Assembly: GCF_025370935.1 (NCBI RefSeq)
Contig: NC_133476.1
Coordinates: 13,585,411 to 13,649,410 of the forward strand
DNA from: Choristoneura fumiferana
Lineage: Eukaryota; Arthropoda; Insecta; Lepidoptera; Tortricidae
Direction: 5' to 3'
Length of the DNA stretch: 64,000 nucleotides
Each line of letters opens with the position of its first letter. Within the stretch, counting starts at the first letter, position 1. Positions 9,801 through 20,097 of this stretch are shown here, piece by piece. The notes under the pieces are model-generated. The model did not search any database and had not been told where the DNA came from. It worked only from the letters and a program-made list of their open reading frames with translations. The position numbers and the translations under genes are program-made.

Positions 9801-12239
9801 AGAATGTAATAAAAGTTAAAGAATTGTATCGAAAATAAGGTGCGTACATGAAAAACTGGGTCGGTATTTCCATGTCGGTATTATGTGGGCCGAGAAAGTG
9901 TCACCCACAGACAATTACACTGTTTCTCAATATTTTCTACATCCTATTTGTTTGGTGGACGATAAGATGTGTGTTCAATTGCCAGCAAACATCTCAATTT
10001 GTTTCTTTTTGTCGTTCACCAGAATGTAATAAAAGTTAAAGAATTGTATCGAAAATACAAACTGAGACATGGATGCACAGAAAACCAGAAAAAAAGTAAA
10101 AAAAAAAACTAAAGAAAAGTAACTAATTTGGAGTTGAAATAAAAAATACAAAAAGACTCCAAAAACTATTCATAAAGAATTGTAAACTAATAAAAAAAAA
10201 TACCATGGGCCGATTGATATCAATTGACCTAGTCCCAAACTAAGCAAAGCTTATACTATGGGCACTAGGCAAAAAATATCTGCTGTGACTAGGTATCGAA
10301 CAAGGGACCTCAAGTTTCACAGTCAGGTTCTCTAACCACTTTGCTATCGGTTGTCACACGTTACTAAACTAAACTAAATAAACATAAAATAGCATAAGTC
10401 ATAACATGAAATATTAATTGCTTTGCAGAAAAAAGACGGTTCCGATACGAAGCCTCGCCGAGGCGTTGGAGCGGGAATGGTGGGGGGGCTGTTGCCGCCG
10501 CCGCCGGGCGGGTCTCGGCTGCCACCGCCGCCGTCGCCGCAGCACGCGCCCGCGCCGGCGGTGCCCGGGGCTCCCGCTGCTGCCCCTACGAACTCAGAAT
10601 GGGGCGATTTCAACTCTGCTAGGTAAAAGTGTTAATCAAGATTGTAAACTATCTGTGTGCCAAGTTCCATCAAAATCTGCTGAGCTGTATTTGAATAATG
10701 AAGTAATAAACATCCAGGGTTACTTTTTTTTTGTTATTTACTTAATTTATAGAATATAGCTTTCGCCCGCGCCTTCGCCCGCGTGGAATTCGGTTATCAC
10801 GCGCTGTCTCCTCGGAAACTGTTAATTTTTCCAGGCTAAAAAGTAGGCTATGTCACTTTCTGGCCCATAAACTATCTCCATGCCAAAAATCACGTCAATC
10901 CGTCGCTCCATTTCGACGTGAAAGGCGGACAAAAATACAAACACACACACTGTCGCATTTGTAGTATTAGTATGGATAATGTGCTTTATAAGAGACTAGC
11001 GACCCGCCCCGGCTTCGCACGGGCAAAATAAAAAGAAATGGCCAAGTGCCAGTCGGACTCCCGCACGAAGGCTTTCATACATGTACAACATTAGCAAAAA
11101 TCGACAAAAAAACACGTTTGCCGTACGGGAGCGCCCCCCCTTAAATATTTATTCTATTTTAATTTAATTATTTAATTTTAAAGTGAATGAAAACAAATTA
11201 ATATTCTGTGAATATTTCAAGCAACTACCTGTTGTCGTAATTTCGTATTTGTTGTTATAGCGGCAACAGATATACATCATCCGTGAAATTTTAGCTGTCT
11301 AGCATCACGGTTCATGAGATACAGCCTAGTGACACACAGACGGTCTCTAGAAAGTTCTGTAATCGAGGGCACTTCACACACATTTTTCAGCTCCATTTCA
11401 CAAAAACAACATCAGACCCGCGCGAAGCCGGGGCGCGTCAACGTAGAGTAAATGCATTTTTTGGTTAGATTGATATTTTTAAATTCGTAATATCTTTAAA
11501 ATGGAACGTCCGATTTGAGTAATTCAAAAAATAATCTACAGGTATTGAAACCGTCTTGAATATGAAACTATTTATTTGGATAAGGATTAGTACAGAGGTA
11601 TGGATAACATGGTCTGATTTTAGTCGGCATTTCAGTCAACTTTTAAAATGTAAAAAAGTAGTTGTTGACATAACTACAAAAGTTGGACATAAGGTATCGC
11701 GAAGTTTTTTGTAGATATTGATATATTCTTTTATATTGTACAACAATTTTTGTTCTATTATCTATAGTTTCTACAGCGCTTGCGATGAAAGATGTTTTAT
11801 GGCAACTTTTTTTACACTTTGAGGCACATTATTGAAGTTTTAGTACGGAACCCTAATTTTTTATGATAATAAATATAGCGTATGGCACTTTGAAATAATT
11901 TAGCATTCTAATAGTGAAAGAATTTTAAAAATCGGTCCAGTCGTTTTTGAGTTATTTCGTAACAAACATCCAAAAATCCAAATCTTTCCTCTTTATAATA
12001 TTAGTATAGATATAGATAGTGTAGATTTATGTTTATAGAAGCGTATTGTAGGTATCAATAGGATAGTAGGATATGATTGCTGTACCCTATGTTGCGTTTG
12101 TACATATGATGTTATTTACCAAAGTTCAACTTTTTAAATATGAGCGGCACCCGGTTGTCTTATGATTGTTTTTTTTTTCAGTGCTCCAAGCCAACCAGCA
12201 ACGACGCCAGCCAACCAACAAAACTGGGTCCAGTTCTGA
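6871..12239 (+). CDS. NECAP: NECAP endocytosis-associated protein, complete, 5 exons
   Basis: NECAP proteins bind the AP-2 clathrin adaptor and act in endocytosis at the plasma membrane. Coding exons: 6871-6956, 7032-7237, 7309-7490, 10429-10622, 12182-12239. All introns are GT-AG, phases agree at every junction, and the total is 726 nt (241 aa). Residues 1-160 form the PH-like NECAP/DUF1681 domain: N-terminus MDTYESVLLVKNEVFVFKIP, then NRGYR, WTGRMRL, VTDSSRYF, GRSAYIGLGF, LQDHFKW and LDLGFKDG. Exon 4 is GC-rich and encodes a Pro/Ala linker with GGLLPPPPGG and a WGDF motif. Exon 5 ends in WVQF followed by TGA; WxxF motifs of this kind bind the AP-2 ear. It is slightly shorter than vertebrate NECAP1 (about 275 aa). 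Introns 3 (2.9 kb) and 4 (1.6 kb) are swollen by mobile DNA. Open frames covering only exons 2-3 are artefacts of reading through introns. Confidence 0.95.
7575..7680 (+). repeat. Decayed interspersed repeat in NECAP intron 3
   Basis: The motif 'ctaacattataaatgtgaaagta' followed by 'tgtctgtctgtt' and 'cttaaactgctgaacc' recurs in related form at 39523-39725 and resembles short non-coding repeats common in lepidopteran introns. No coding capacity. Confidence 0.45.
7959..8738. mobile_element. Complete non-autonomous hAT element, 780 bp, 8-bp TSD
   Basis: Termini are CAGTGGCG at 7959 and CGCCACTG at 8731-8738, flanked by the identical 8-mer TATAGAGA at 7951-7958 and 8739-8746. CAGTGGCG ends with an 8-bp target duplication are typical of hAT transposons. 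The interior is partly GC-rich and has open frames under 100 codons that I do not recognise, so it is non-autonomous. It lies within NECAP intron 3. Confidence 0.88.
9190..9330. repeat. Interspersed repeat, unclassified
   Basis: Contains 'gacgcgtttcgaactcaacc' and 'agagctcatcttcag', a motif pair I associate with retroelement-derived repeats in insects. No other copy in this window and no coding potential. The class is uncertain. Confidence 0.3.
9508..9702. repeat. Fold-back (inverted) repeat
   Basis: Left arm about 9508-9588 and right arm about 9624-9702 are reverse complements with some mismatches: 'gggtgacact' and 'catggaaataccg' in the left arm mirror 'cggtatttccatg' and 'agtgtcaccc' in the right. 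A MITE-like palindrome; its right half also starts the 220-bp tandem repeat. Confidence 0.65.
9620..10058. repeat. Tandem duplication, two ~220-bp units
   Basis: 'tcggtatttccatgtcgg' occurs at 9641 and again at 9861, a period of 220. The units run about 9620-9839 and 9840-10058, are nearly identical, and both end 'gttaaagaattgtatcgaaa'. The paired short open frames inside are a consequence of the duplication, not genes. Confidence 0.85.
10055..10105 (-). mobile_element. SINE tail fragment (same family as 18080 and 18494)
   Basis: The block 'gaaaatacaaactgagacat' followed by 'ggatgcacag' is the reverse-complement tail of the SINE seen in full at 18080-18217 and 18494-18630. Only the tail is present here, directly after the tandem repeat. 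Confidence 0.6.
10200..10350 (-). mobile_element. tRNA-derived SINE, minus strand
   Basis: On the minus strand it carries a B-box-like GTTCGATAC (10292-10301 region) and its distal part 'ggtcaattgatatcaatcgg'. Its left portion ('cctagtcccaaactaagcaa', 'gcccataacacaagctttgc'-type) recurs near 22775, 31220 and 59730-59900. Confidence 0.5.
10755..12020. repeat. Block of intronic interspersed repeats (NECAP intron 4)
   Basis: Two or more decayed elements, starting 'tcgcccgcgccttcgcccgc' near 10763 and 'gcgacccgccccggcttcgc' near 11000, and ending 'tctttataatattagtatag' near 12008. Such 'cggcttcgcacgggc' repeats are very common in moth and butterfly introns. No intact coding sequence. Confidence 0.5.
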
Positions 12240-13890
12240 AATTGTACATAAAAGTATTTTATTGTGATTTGATGTCTGTAAGTGTAGCGTGATCGTGTGT
12301 TCTGCACAATACTTATTGATATACTTAATAACGTAGTTATCATATCAATTTGCTTCATAAGCCTCTAATCATGTTTGTTCGCTGCATCTAAGATGGTGGT
12401 TATGTTTAATGAATGATAGCTGATAAGATAACAGATCACAATAATATATTGCAATAATGTTAAATTTACTTACACTTATTTCTCTGTATATGCTGTACAC
12501 TACCACAGGTAAAGGATGTATGTTAAGTCGTCTCATTAGACTTTTTAGCCTAATTTAAGTAATTTTGTTAATTTCATTTTTTTACTGTAACACATCCATT
12601 ATTTGAGTTATATCACTTATATCTGTCAAGGCAAAAAGGCATACATGTTTTAACAAGTGTATTTTTAAAATATATAGACCAAAATAGCACTTACACTGTA
12701 AGTTTCACCTTTTGTAGAAGAAGGACATAAGTTTTTATTATGACTTAAGTCTCTCTTCCAGGTACGGTGCGATTTTTTTGTGGTATTTTTTGTCTCTGGG
12801 TTATAGAAACCATTTACGAGAAAGTAACTACAATATTTCGATGTTTTAAAAAAAATTGCTCATATATATATAGTATATGACAGTTATGGCCTCCAAAAAT
12901 TGCATAGTATCTTGCCTAATCCTAAACTATATTTTGACAATATTTGACATTCGGTAGAACCCTGTTGCAGTCAGCATTTGCCACACTTATCAAAAGAAAT
13001 TTTGATAAAGGCAACTAAGGCTCCCTGCGACAGGGTTCTACCAAGTGACACGTACGAACTTGTCAAGGTATAGTAGTTTTTAATTCGCATACAAGGATAA
13101 AAAATGTTTTCATAGACTATGTATGATTTACTCCTTCATAATAATTTGTTGTTGCTTAAGAAGCAGGCAGTGCGCGCCTTTGTGATAAAGGTTATTCATT
13201 CCATGTATTTATTGTAAATGTTTATAAAACTCATTGTTATGTTTAGTAGCAGTTTTTTGTCGGTTCACTTAGCAATACTTAAAAATTTAGTAATTTAGAT
13301 AAGAATCAAGTTTGCTAGTAATAAAAGTGATAAAATTTCGCGTTTGTTGTCAACACCACGAACCGATAACGACATTATAAATAATTTATTCTAGGCGTAT
13401 AATGTCGACTTAATAAATATCCTATAGATTTAGGTAGATACGTTTAAAGATTGAATATTTTTATCTTTGAAATAGTTTTAGTAGACTATTTTGGCTCTAC
13501 ATATTGTTATCGTATGTTGTTAAAATTGCATGCTGTAGGTGATTTGATTGTAAATAGGTACTGAATATATACTTAACGAAATTAACTGCGAAGTACCTAC
13601 ATTAAACAAACTATACTATACAATGTATTACCTATATATACTATACGTACCTAATTAAACGCATACAAATTAGATTGGCAATGCAATATTCACAGTATTT
13701 TGGCTATATGTATGGTGATAGATCTGTATTCAGAGATGTACAAATATAATGAACGAAAATTACCAAACTTGGTTTCGTATTATACCCATCTACATTTTCC
13801 AAATCACCATTGATGTCTTAAAATAATTATCGTAAGGTCGGGTTACTTTACTCATTGGAGGGTTACTTTAAAAACGTAAAATAAAATAAG
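12240..13890 (+). other. NECAP 3' UTR and downstream AT-rich DNA
   Basis: No gene seen. An AATAAA at 13412-13417 is one candidate NECAP polyadenylation signal; there is no sequence evidence for the actual cleavage site. Confidence 0.35.
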
Positions 13891-13894
13891 TATA

Positions 13895-14065
13895 TAAAAT
13901 TCTCGTGTCACAGTGTTTGTAACCAAACTCCTCCGAAACGGCTTGACCGATTTTTGTTTTTTTTTGGTATATTCGGTAAGTCTGAGAATAGGACGTAAAC
14001 TATTTTTCATACTTCTAAGCGGACGGAGTCGCAGGCAACAGCTAGTAAAAACATCTAGATAAAGA
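13895..14065. repeat. Interspersed non-coding repeat
   Basis: Contains 'ctccgaaacggcttgaccga' and ends 'cggagtcgcaggcaacagct', a repeat ending also seen at 39705-39722. Not coding. Confidence 0.5.
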
Positions 14066-14090
14066 AGTGATCGATCAATTAACCATAACC

Positions 14091-14409
14091 GGGCCATTCT
14101 CTTACTAGTTGTACCTTACTTTTTTTCTGGGATTTTGAAATTTTTATGTTATATCAACTCGGAATCAAGAGTACTATCGATTTTAATAGGCGAAAAAAAG
14201 TGTCCCAAAATTTGCATACGTATATTTTTGTAATTCCGTTCCGTTACTTTCATACAGGTGTATATGGGAAAGGTAACAGAATGGAATACAACATTTTTGG
14301 ACACTTTTTTTCACCTATTAAAATCGATAGTACTGATTCCGACTAGATATAACATAAAAATTTCAAAATCCCAGAAATAAAAGTTTGGGTACAACTTGAG
14401 AATGGGCCC
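14091..14409. mobile_element. Fold-back MITE, ~319 bp
   Basis: Termini GGGCCATTCTC and GAGAATGGGCCC. The arms are long imperfect inverted repeats: 'gggattttgaaatttttatg' (left) mirrors 'cataaaaatttcaaaatccc' (right), and 'atcgattttaatagg' mirrors 'cctattaaaatcgat'. No transposase. A target duplication could not be called. Confidence 0.8.
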
Positions 14410-14596
14410 CTGGATAACATACCCACCTAACGCCCAAGTTAATTTTTTGATTTATGAACATCAAACTTCATGTCATTTATGATAGAGTTTGATGTTCAAT
14501 TTAAAATAAGTCCTATAAAGGACTCTGGGCCGTCTGGGCGTTAGGAGGATAACCAACCAACAAAGAGCCATAATTGTCAAAGCAATAATAAAACCA

Positions 14597-14987
14597 GAAG
14601 CCGTATTGTCTAACGTTTCTGACGCTCGCGATCGCAATCAAATGACAGTTTTTGTATGCGAAATGTGTCATTTGATTGCGATCTCGAGCGTCAGCTGGGC
14701 TACTACGAAACTCGAAGTTCGTGTCGTGCGGTCCCTCTGACACTTATGGCTACTTGCTGGAAACACATAAATCTCGAGTTAGCGTTAAGCTCAGTTTAGT
14801 AGTGTCAAAATGTATGGAACTGTCAAGCTTAAGCCAGGCTTAACTACTAAATCTAGATTTATTTTTTCCTGCAAGACAACCTTGTACTATTTAATACAAG
14901 AGCGAGAGGGACGGTATACGATACGATACGAACTTCGAGTTTCGAGTTTCGTAGTAGCCCTGCAGAAACGTTAGGCAATATGGCCTC
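14597..14987. mobile_element. MITE family 1, interrupted by a second MITE
   Basis: The outer ends match the complete 120-bp copy at 39773-39892: 'ccgtattgtctaacgtttct' on the left and 'agaaacgttaggcaatatgg' on the right. The internal palindrome 'gcgatcgcaatcaaatgaca' is also shared. Between them sits the inner element at 14697-14960. Confidence 0.82.
14697..14960. mobile_element. MITE family 2 nested inside family 1
   Basis: Terminal inverted repeat GGGCTACTACGAAACTCGAA (left) with the complement TTCGTAGTAGCCC (right). Related copies lie at 17395-17521 and 19469-19861. The interior includes 'gagcgagagggacgg', which matches the family's middle. Confidence 0.8.
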
Positions 14988-14989
14988 AG

Positions 14990-15530
14990 TAAGGTTACTA
15001 CGAATTCGAAAATCGATGTTTACGAATTCGAAAATCGATGTTAGTATCGTACCGTCCCGCTGACGCTAATATTATTTCATACGACTGTTCCCTATAGGGC
15101 CGAGTTAATCCCAAGGGCCAAAAGTACCCCGACCTTACTGTACACGAAGTTAAAACATAACCCTCGACTTTGTCGTCGGTGTATCATGATCATGAATGTT
15201 AAAAACGTCATCACAAACAGCTGAGGTACAGTGTAGGTAAGTAAACGCATTATTTACTTTAAATAATAATAATTTTCCGAAGGAAATTGCTACGTTTTCC
15301 GGTTGTTAGGGAAATTGTCAAGACGAACTCATTCAATTGTGTTACTTAAGTTATTTTTTCCTTATTTCGGCAAGTACCTACTCATACTTTAAGAGTCGGC
15401 AAAGGCACGCAAAGGTTAATAAGGTAAGGCTTGGTAGATAGGTTTAGGGCAGTTCTTGTTTTGATAAAACAGAGAAGGAAAACTTTTAAGAATTAATTAA
15501 TGCTATATTATAAAACCAGATAACCGATCA
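14990..15530. other. Intergenic DNA with a MITE family 2 fragment
   Basis: About 15000-15065 holds a duplicated 'acgaattcgaaaatcgatgt' resembling a terminus of MITE family 2. The rest shows no gene. Confidence 0.35.
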
Positions 15531-15544
15531 GATAACCGTTGGAG

Positions 15545-15735
15545 GAGAAAAGTCGTCGAGTGGCAACCACGATCCGGAAGACAAAGAGTTGGCAGGCCTC
15601 CCACCAGGTGGACTGACGACATCGTGAGAGTTGCGGGAAACCGGTGGATGCAAGTGGCGAGTTGTCGTTTATTGTGGCGTTCTAAGGGGGAGGCCTTTGT
15701 TCAGCAGTGGACGTCTTCCTGCTGTTGATGGTGAT
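15545..15735 (+). mobile_element. RTE-like LINE 3' coding remnant
   Basis: Translating the plus strand from about 15570 gives GRQRVGRPPTRWTDDIV and then WMQVASCRLLWRSKGEAF, the usual C-terminal tail of RTE-clade reverse transcriptase ORFs (RPxxRWxDDI, then GEAxVQQW). Only the last ~55 codons and the 3' end survive. A related piece in reverse orientation lies at 48625-48720. Confidence 0.65.
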
Positions 15736-16756
15736 ATTATAAAACTGTAACAAACAGTAGATAGGTATGAATGTCTAAGTCGCACTGTAATGTATTGTTA
15801 CTTTCTATTAATTGTTAACAACTGAATTTCTTCGCAAGCATTTGCAAATCTCCTTCACCGTTAGGTTTTAGTAAATTTAATATGTAATTTTGCACATAAA
15901 TTCCGTAAAACTCAGATTTGGGAGCCGAGGCTCGAGCCAAAAATATTTTTTAGAATATTTCTTACCTTACTTCTATTTATTTCTGGAAAAACCGAAATAT
16001 TGGGGCAGGATTTTAGGAAGAAAGATGATGGTAGTGGTGGCGATGTGGATGGAATTTGCATAGGGTTGGGTAGGGTAGGGTAGGGCAGGGGCAAGGTAGG
16101 AACTCAACGCCTTCTGGCTTAAATGCCAGCCGATTTATTTAGAACTGCATATTATTTTCTTTAATTAATAAGTCTTCCACTTAAAGATTATAACTACAGT
16201 TCAACCCAAGAAGCGTTAAAAGGGAATTATTGATATTCTATTATTAAACAGAAGGGAAGGTGAGAAGGTGGTTATAGCACAATATAGGTAGGTAATACGC
16301 GATTATCTCTACATCTAGCCACCGAGACACGACCCCCACATTACATATAAAATTTACTCACTGTTAAAGAAGAGCCGTCGTGAGTTTCATAATCTGCATT
16401 ATTCCGCTTACCTTCCTAATTATAGGTAGGTACATTATATTCGGGAGTTTCTTCGCTCTAGTTGAAATTCGGTATCGCCCATTTCAATAGACAATATCTA
16501 ACATCACTTTACTTAAATAAACGATACCAGTGACTTTACAAATTAAACTTTGCATTTAAATTGTGAACGCCAGACTGAAGAATAAGATTATAGAGAGCTT
16601 ACATTTTAAATACTTACAAACGTTTTTGCTAACGGTTTCCTTATTAATTGAAGCAGCGAGAAGTTAAATATATCCTTGCAAACATTATAATGCTCGTGTT
16701 TATGTTTGTTTATTACGCTGCTCTCGTATTTTGTCAATGGTTTTGCACTATGTCAG
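15736..16756. other. Intergenic, no gene seen
   Basis: AT-rich sequence with a short degenerate (gggta)n-type stretch at about 16060-16090. No supported coding sequence or RNA gene. Confidence 0.4.
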
Positions 16757-16905
16757 ATCGGAATCAGTGAAATACTCGTACGGTCAGGAGTAGTCGTATA
16801 TTTGTATGGTTCCGTCATCCGATTTCTCACAGGTCTAGTTAGTAAACTTCCCTACAAACAGTTCTACGGCTACTCGGGGCCTTATTTTCACTGATTCGGG
16901 TCGCG
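16757..16905. mobile_element. Diverged fold-back MITE
   Basis: 'cggaatcagtgaaatac' on the left mirrors 'tattttcactgattcggg' on the right, and the inner arms also pair loosely (gtagtcgta versus tacggctac). Confidence 0.55.
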
Positions 16906-17171
16906 TTCAGACCGGAAGTAGTGGGAAACCGCATTGTAAGTAATCGTTTCCTATGACTACCTAAACTTAAAGTGGCCCACGATATTCTTCAAAAACGTAA
17001 TTTCTATCTAAGTACCTTATTGCCACATTTTTTGAGACCTTTGTCGAGCTAACCTAGGTACAAAGCCCACGAAGTTTTAGGTAGAGGCGGTAGACTAAGA
17101 TACTTAAATATTTAAATAGGAGCTAGCAATAAAAATAAAAGTCAATATACTTTACAGCCTAAGGCTCCGTT

Positions 17172-17271
17172 TCCACCAGAGATGTGCTGTGCGAGGATAT
17201 GGAAATGAAGCGTTTCTTTGGTGCATGAAAAATAGATTCCTCGCAACACATCCTCACACATCTCTGGATGC
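17172..17271. mobile_element. Short fold-back repeat
   Basis: 'ccagagatgtgctgtgcgag' on the left has its reverse complement, with gaps, as 'ctcgcaacacatcctcacac' plus 'atctctgg' on the right. MITE-like; no other copy in the window. Confidence 0.5.
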
Positions 17272-17394
17272 AACGCGATGAGCAGGCACTATATTTAAAT
17301 TGATAGGGGCTCGTTTTAGGAGTGCTGGGGATTTCAATAAATAAAATCTGTTTCTCACTCGTAAAAACGTGTATTGCGCTCGCACAGGCACAAA

Positions 17395-17521
17395 GGGCCT
17401 ACTCTGAAATTCGAAAATCGAAGTTCGTATCGTACCGTCCCTTTCACTCTTGTATTAAATAGTATAAGCGTCAGAGGGACGAAACGACACGAACTTCGAT
17501 TTTCGAATTTCGTAGTAGCCC
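17395..17521. mobile_element. MITE family 2, uninterrupted copy (127 bp)
   Basis: Runs from GGGCCTACTCTGAAATTCG to CGAATTTCGTAGTAGCCC. The middle 'tattaaatagtataagcg' is the site where the copy at 19469 carries a LINE insertion. Confidence 0.8.
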
Positions 17522-17995
17522 TGCAGGTGCACAGAGAAGGGAGGGAAAAAAACTTAGTCTAAACAAGAGTCGACAATCGTACCTTAAACATTATTTTATC
17601 ATTTTAAATGACTTCAAATTACGGTTATCCTTTCCACCATAAATCGCCTGCAAAGTGAAGTGACCCTCATTCCACTCGATCTATTTTATAACTCCCCAGC
17701 GGAAGGTCCCGTGCAAAGTCCCGTCCAATGATAAGGAAAGCTTAAAATTCTTTCAGTAGGCCTTACCTATACATACCTACCCCACTGACACAGCAAAAGT
17801 TAAAAGGCTTATTTTAGATAAAGTTTGCGTCAGATTGTATCCTTTTACCCAATTAATAGAGGTTCGTATGTAAATAGTAGGCGTTAGATAATTAAAGAGC
17901 TTGTGCAGAGATTCTGCTCGTGAATTTAGTAGGATATTGATTTGCTAGAAGAGCCAAGGCTTCAACACCACAAATTATGTAAGTACCTATTATGT
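17522..17995. other. Intergenic, no gene seen
   Basis: No repeat or gene could be supported in this stretch. Confidence 0.3.
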
Positions 17996-18491
17996 GATGA
18001 TTGGTTTTTTGGAGTCTTTTTGTATTTTTTATTTCAACTCCAAATTTGTTACTTTTACGGGTATCCCGTGAAACCATATCGAAAATACAAACTGAGACAT
18101 GGATGCACAGAAAAACCAGAAAAAGAGACCAGCGCTGGGAATCGAACCCAGGTCCTCAGCAATCCGTGCTGCGTGGTATAACCCCTAGACCACCGCTGGA
18201 CAGGAATCTAGACACGAATTTTTCCTATGCTTGTACATATCTCAGGTTGCTTATTTCTATTACGCTACTTATGCAGCAGCACTAGCGACATCTATGTTCC
18301 GCTCTCATCGAGAGACGTCACACTCTTTCGGATCCAACCGCTCACCCAGACAAGAGATGTCGCTACTAAGCAATCAAATTATGATTGGTTTTTTGGAGTC
18401 TTTTTGTATTCTTTATTTCAACTCCAAATTTGTTACTTTTACGGGTATCCCGTGAAACCATATCGAAAATACAAACTGAGACATGGATTCA
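17996..18491. repeat. Direct repeat pair of ~110 bp (17996-18113 and 18376-18491)
   Basis: Both copies contain 'gattggttttttggagtctt', 'ccaaatttgttacttttacg' and 'gtatcccgtgaaaccatatc'. The first copy runs straight into the minus-strand SINE; the second abuts the plus-strand SINE at 18494. Confidence 0.8.
18080..18217 (-). mobile_element. tRNA-derived SINE, minus orientation
   Basis: It is the reverse complement of the copy at 18494-18630. The B box GGTTCGATTCC, read on the minus strand, falls at 18138-18148. It reads as a tRNA-like head and tail, too diverged in stem pairing to call a functional tRNA. Confidence 0.75.
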
Positions 18492-18493
18492 CT

Positions 18494-18630
18494 CGTGTCT
18501 AGATTCCTGTCCAGCGGTGGTGTAGGGGTTATAGCACGCAGCACGGAGTGCTGAGGACCTGGGTTCGATTCCCAGCGCTGGTCTCTTTTTCTGGTTTTTC
18601 TGTGCATCCATGTCTCAGTTTGTATTTTCG
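18494..18630 (+). mobile_element. tRNA-derived SINE, plus orientation
   Basis: The head has 'ccagcggtggtgtaggggtt' (A-box region) and 'gggttcgattcccagcgctg' (B box, 18562-18572), followed by a pyrimidine-rich stretch and the tail 'catccatgtctcagtttgta'. It forms an inverted pair with 18080-18217. Confidence 0.78.
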
Positions 18631-19468
18631 ACCTATTATGTGATTTTAAAATATTGTTGTTTCGACCAAAAATATAAATTTTATTGGATGGATTTGTTTT
18701 GTGATGTGCGTGTTGTATGCGTGGGTATCTATATGTGAGTGATTTAACCAAACACATTTTCTCTCTCGATTAACTAACACATGCATTGTAATTATGTTGC
18801 TCGGAATTTTAACAATAAGGCATAAGTAATAAGTAAAGGTTGCCTGGAAGAGATCGCTCTTAAGCGATAAGGCTGCCTATTGCTTACCTTGTAATTTTCT
18901 CTGTGTACCTGTTTTCTGTATCGCTCACTATTTCTGGTGTAACAATAAAGAGTAATATAAAAGATAAGAGATAAGAATAATAAAAAAGAGTGTATTGTAT
19001 TGTATGCACTATACGAAAATGGCGGCAAAAACTGAGCTAGCGGTGGGAAACGATTGACGATTCCGGTTCGTCATCATTCCGTGATGCGTTCATGGTAGGT
19101 ATAATTGAGAGAGAAAAATACAAGAAAATCGTAAAAATTAATTCCTATAAAAATTGAGAAGTACCTAGAATTTCCGAGCTTGATAGTGCCTTAAATAGTG
19201 CCTTATTTTTTTTAATCGGTCCCGCCGTTTAGAGATATTGAACTTTGAAGTGACAGTGTCGGGGTTTTTTGTTGATTAGGTTAGGTTATTAAATTTGGCG
19301 TTCTGAACAACAAACTGAGCCAAGAGCCAAACATTGCTGCGATAACGAAATGATCGTCATAAATGTTATTATCCACGATGATGTCGGACGGACGCTCGGC
19401 AAAAAGCTCGAAGCAACCGTTGTTTCGCTTGAATGCTCGCTAGAACGTTCACGAAAACGCTCCCTGAG
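18631..19468. other. Intergenic; possible promoter near 19016
   Basis: No coding sequence seen. It contains the YY1-like motif listed separately. Minus-strand open frames of about 78 codons here have no recognisable domain. Confidence 0.35.
19016..19026 (+). promoter_or_regulatory. YY1/Pho-like motif, plus strand
   Basis: The plus strand reads AAAATGGCGGC, identical to the motif upstream of LRIG. It lies 1.07 kb upstream of the candidate start codon at 20098, so it may mark the promoter of that gene. One motif only, so weak. Confidence 0.3.
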
Positions 19469-19861
19469 GGGCCTACTCTGAAATTCGAAAATCGAAGTTC
19501 GTATCGTGCCGCCCCTCTCACTCTCGTATTAAAAGAAAGAAAGAAAATACATTTATTCACAACACAAGACAACAATATTATTAGGTACAAAAAAAACAAC
19601 ACAAAGGTATGTGTTATTGCGGTTGTGAATCGGACATAGGCTCAGCATAATGCTGAAGCGTTAAAAACACCCCAGCGCTGATTTTCAGCCAGCACCGTCG
19701 GCAACCCTCGGGCCGTTATAAAGACATACTACACACCATTAACTACATAAGACTACATAGATAAATAGATATTTTGTAAACTGTAAAACTAATATTAAAT
19801 AGTATAAGTGTGACAGAGGGTCGGAAAGATACGAACTTCGAATTTCGTAGTACTTAGCCCC
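19469..19861. mobile_element. MITE family 2, split by a LINE fragment
   Basis: The ends GGGCCTACTCTGAAATTCG and GAATTTCGTAGTACTTAGCCC match the family, and the two halves join at the sequence seen intact at 17451-17469. The interruption is 19534-19792. Confidence 0.83.
19534..19792 (-). mobile_element. Truncated LINE 3' end with 7-bp TSD
   Basis: Flanked by TATTAAA at 19527-19533 and 19793-19799. On the minus strand the 3' end reads GAATAAATGTATTTTC followed by a TTTC repeat. It shares a 'cagcgctg...ttcagc' block with the insertion at 58516-59330, so both probably come from one LINE family. Confidence 0.75.
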
Positions 19862-19943
19862 GCTGTTTATTTTGTGAGCTTTTACCTGTATGTAACATTC
19901 GCTAGAATGAGCATTACAAGTGAATGCTCAAGTTTGATTAGTA

Positions 19944-20074
19944 CAGTCACCTGCATTAATATCTGCCACAGCGAAGCGTGTAAAAATATCTGACACGTCC
20001 TACTGACCCTAGTAATAGAGTCGTATCAATATTTATGCACGCTTGGTTGTGTCAGATATTGGTGCTGGTGACTG
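19944..20074. mobile_element. 131-bp MITE with CAGTCACC ends and TA target
   Basis: Perfect ends CAGTCACC and GGTGACTG, TA on both sides, and internal 'aatatctg' arms. The same length and structure occur at 33766-33896 (opposite orientation) and 62342-62472. TA duplication suggests the Tc1/mariner superfamily. Confidence 0.85.
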
Positions 20075-20097
20075 TACCATACTTTGTGAATTTTATC

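Noticed and set aside
9616..10039. Two near-identical 63-67 codon frames as a tandem gene pair
   Set aside because: They are copies of the non-coding 220-bp repeat; the frame has no protein-like pattern.
18541..18600. A tRNA gene suggested by GGTTCGATTCC
   Set aside because: The stems do not fold into a proper cloverleaf by eye, and the unit is repeated with a constant tail, so it is a tRNA-derived SINE.
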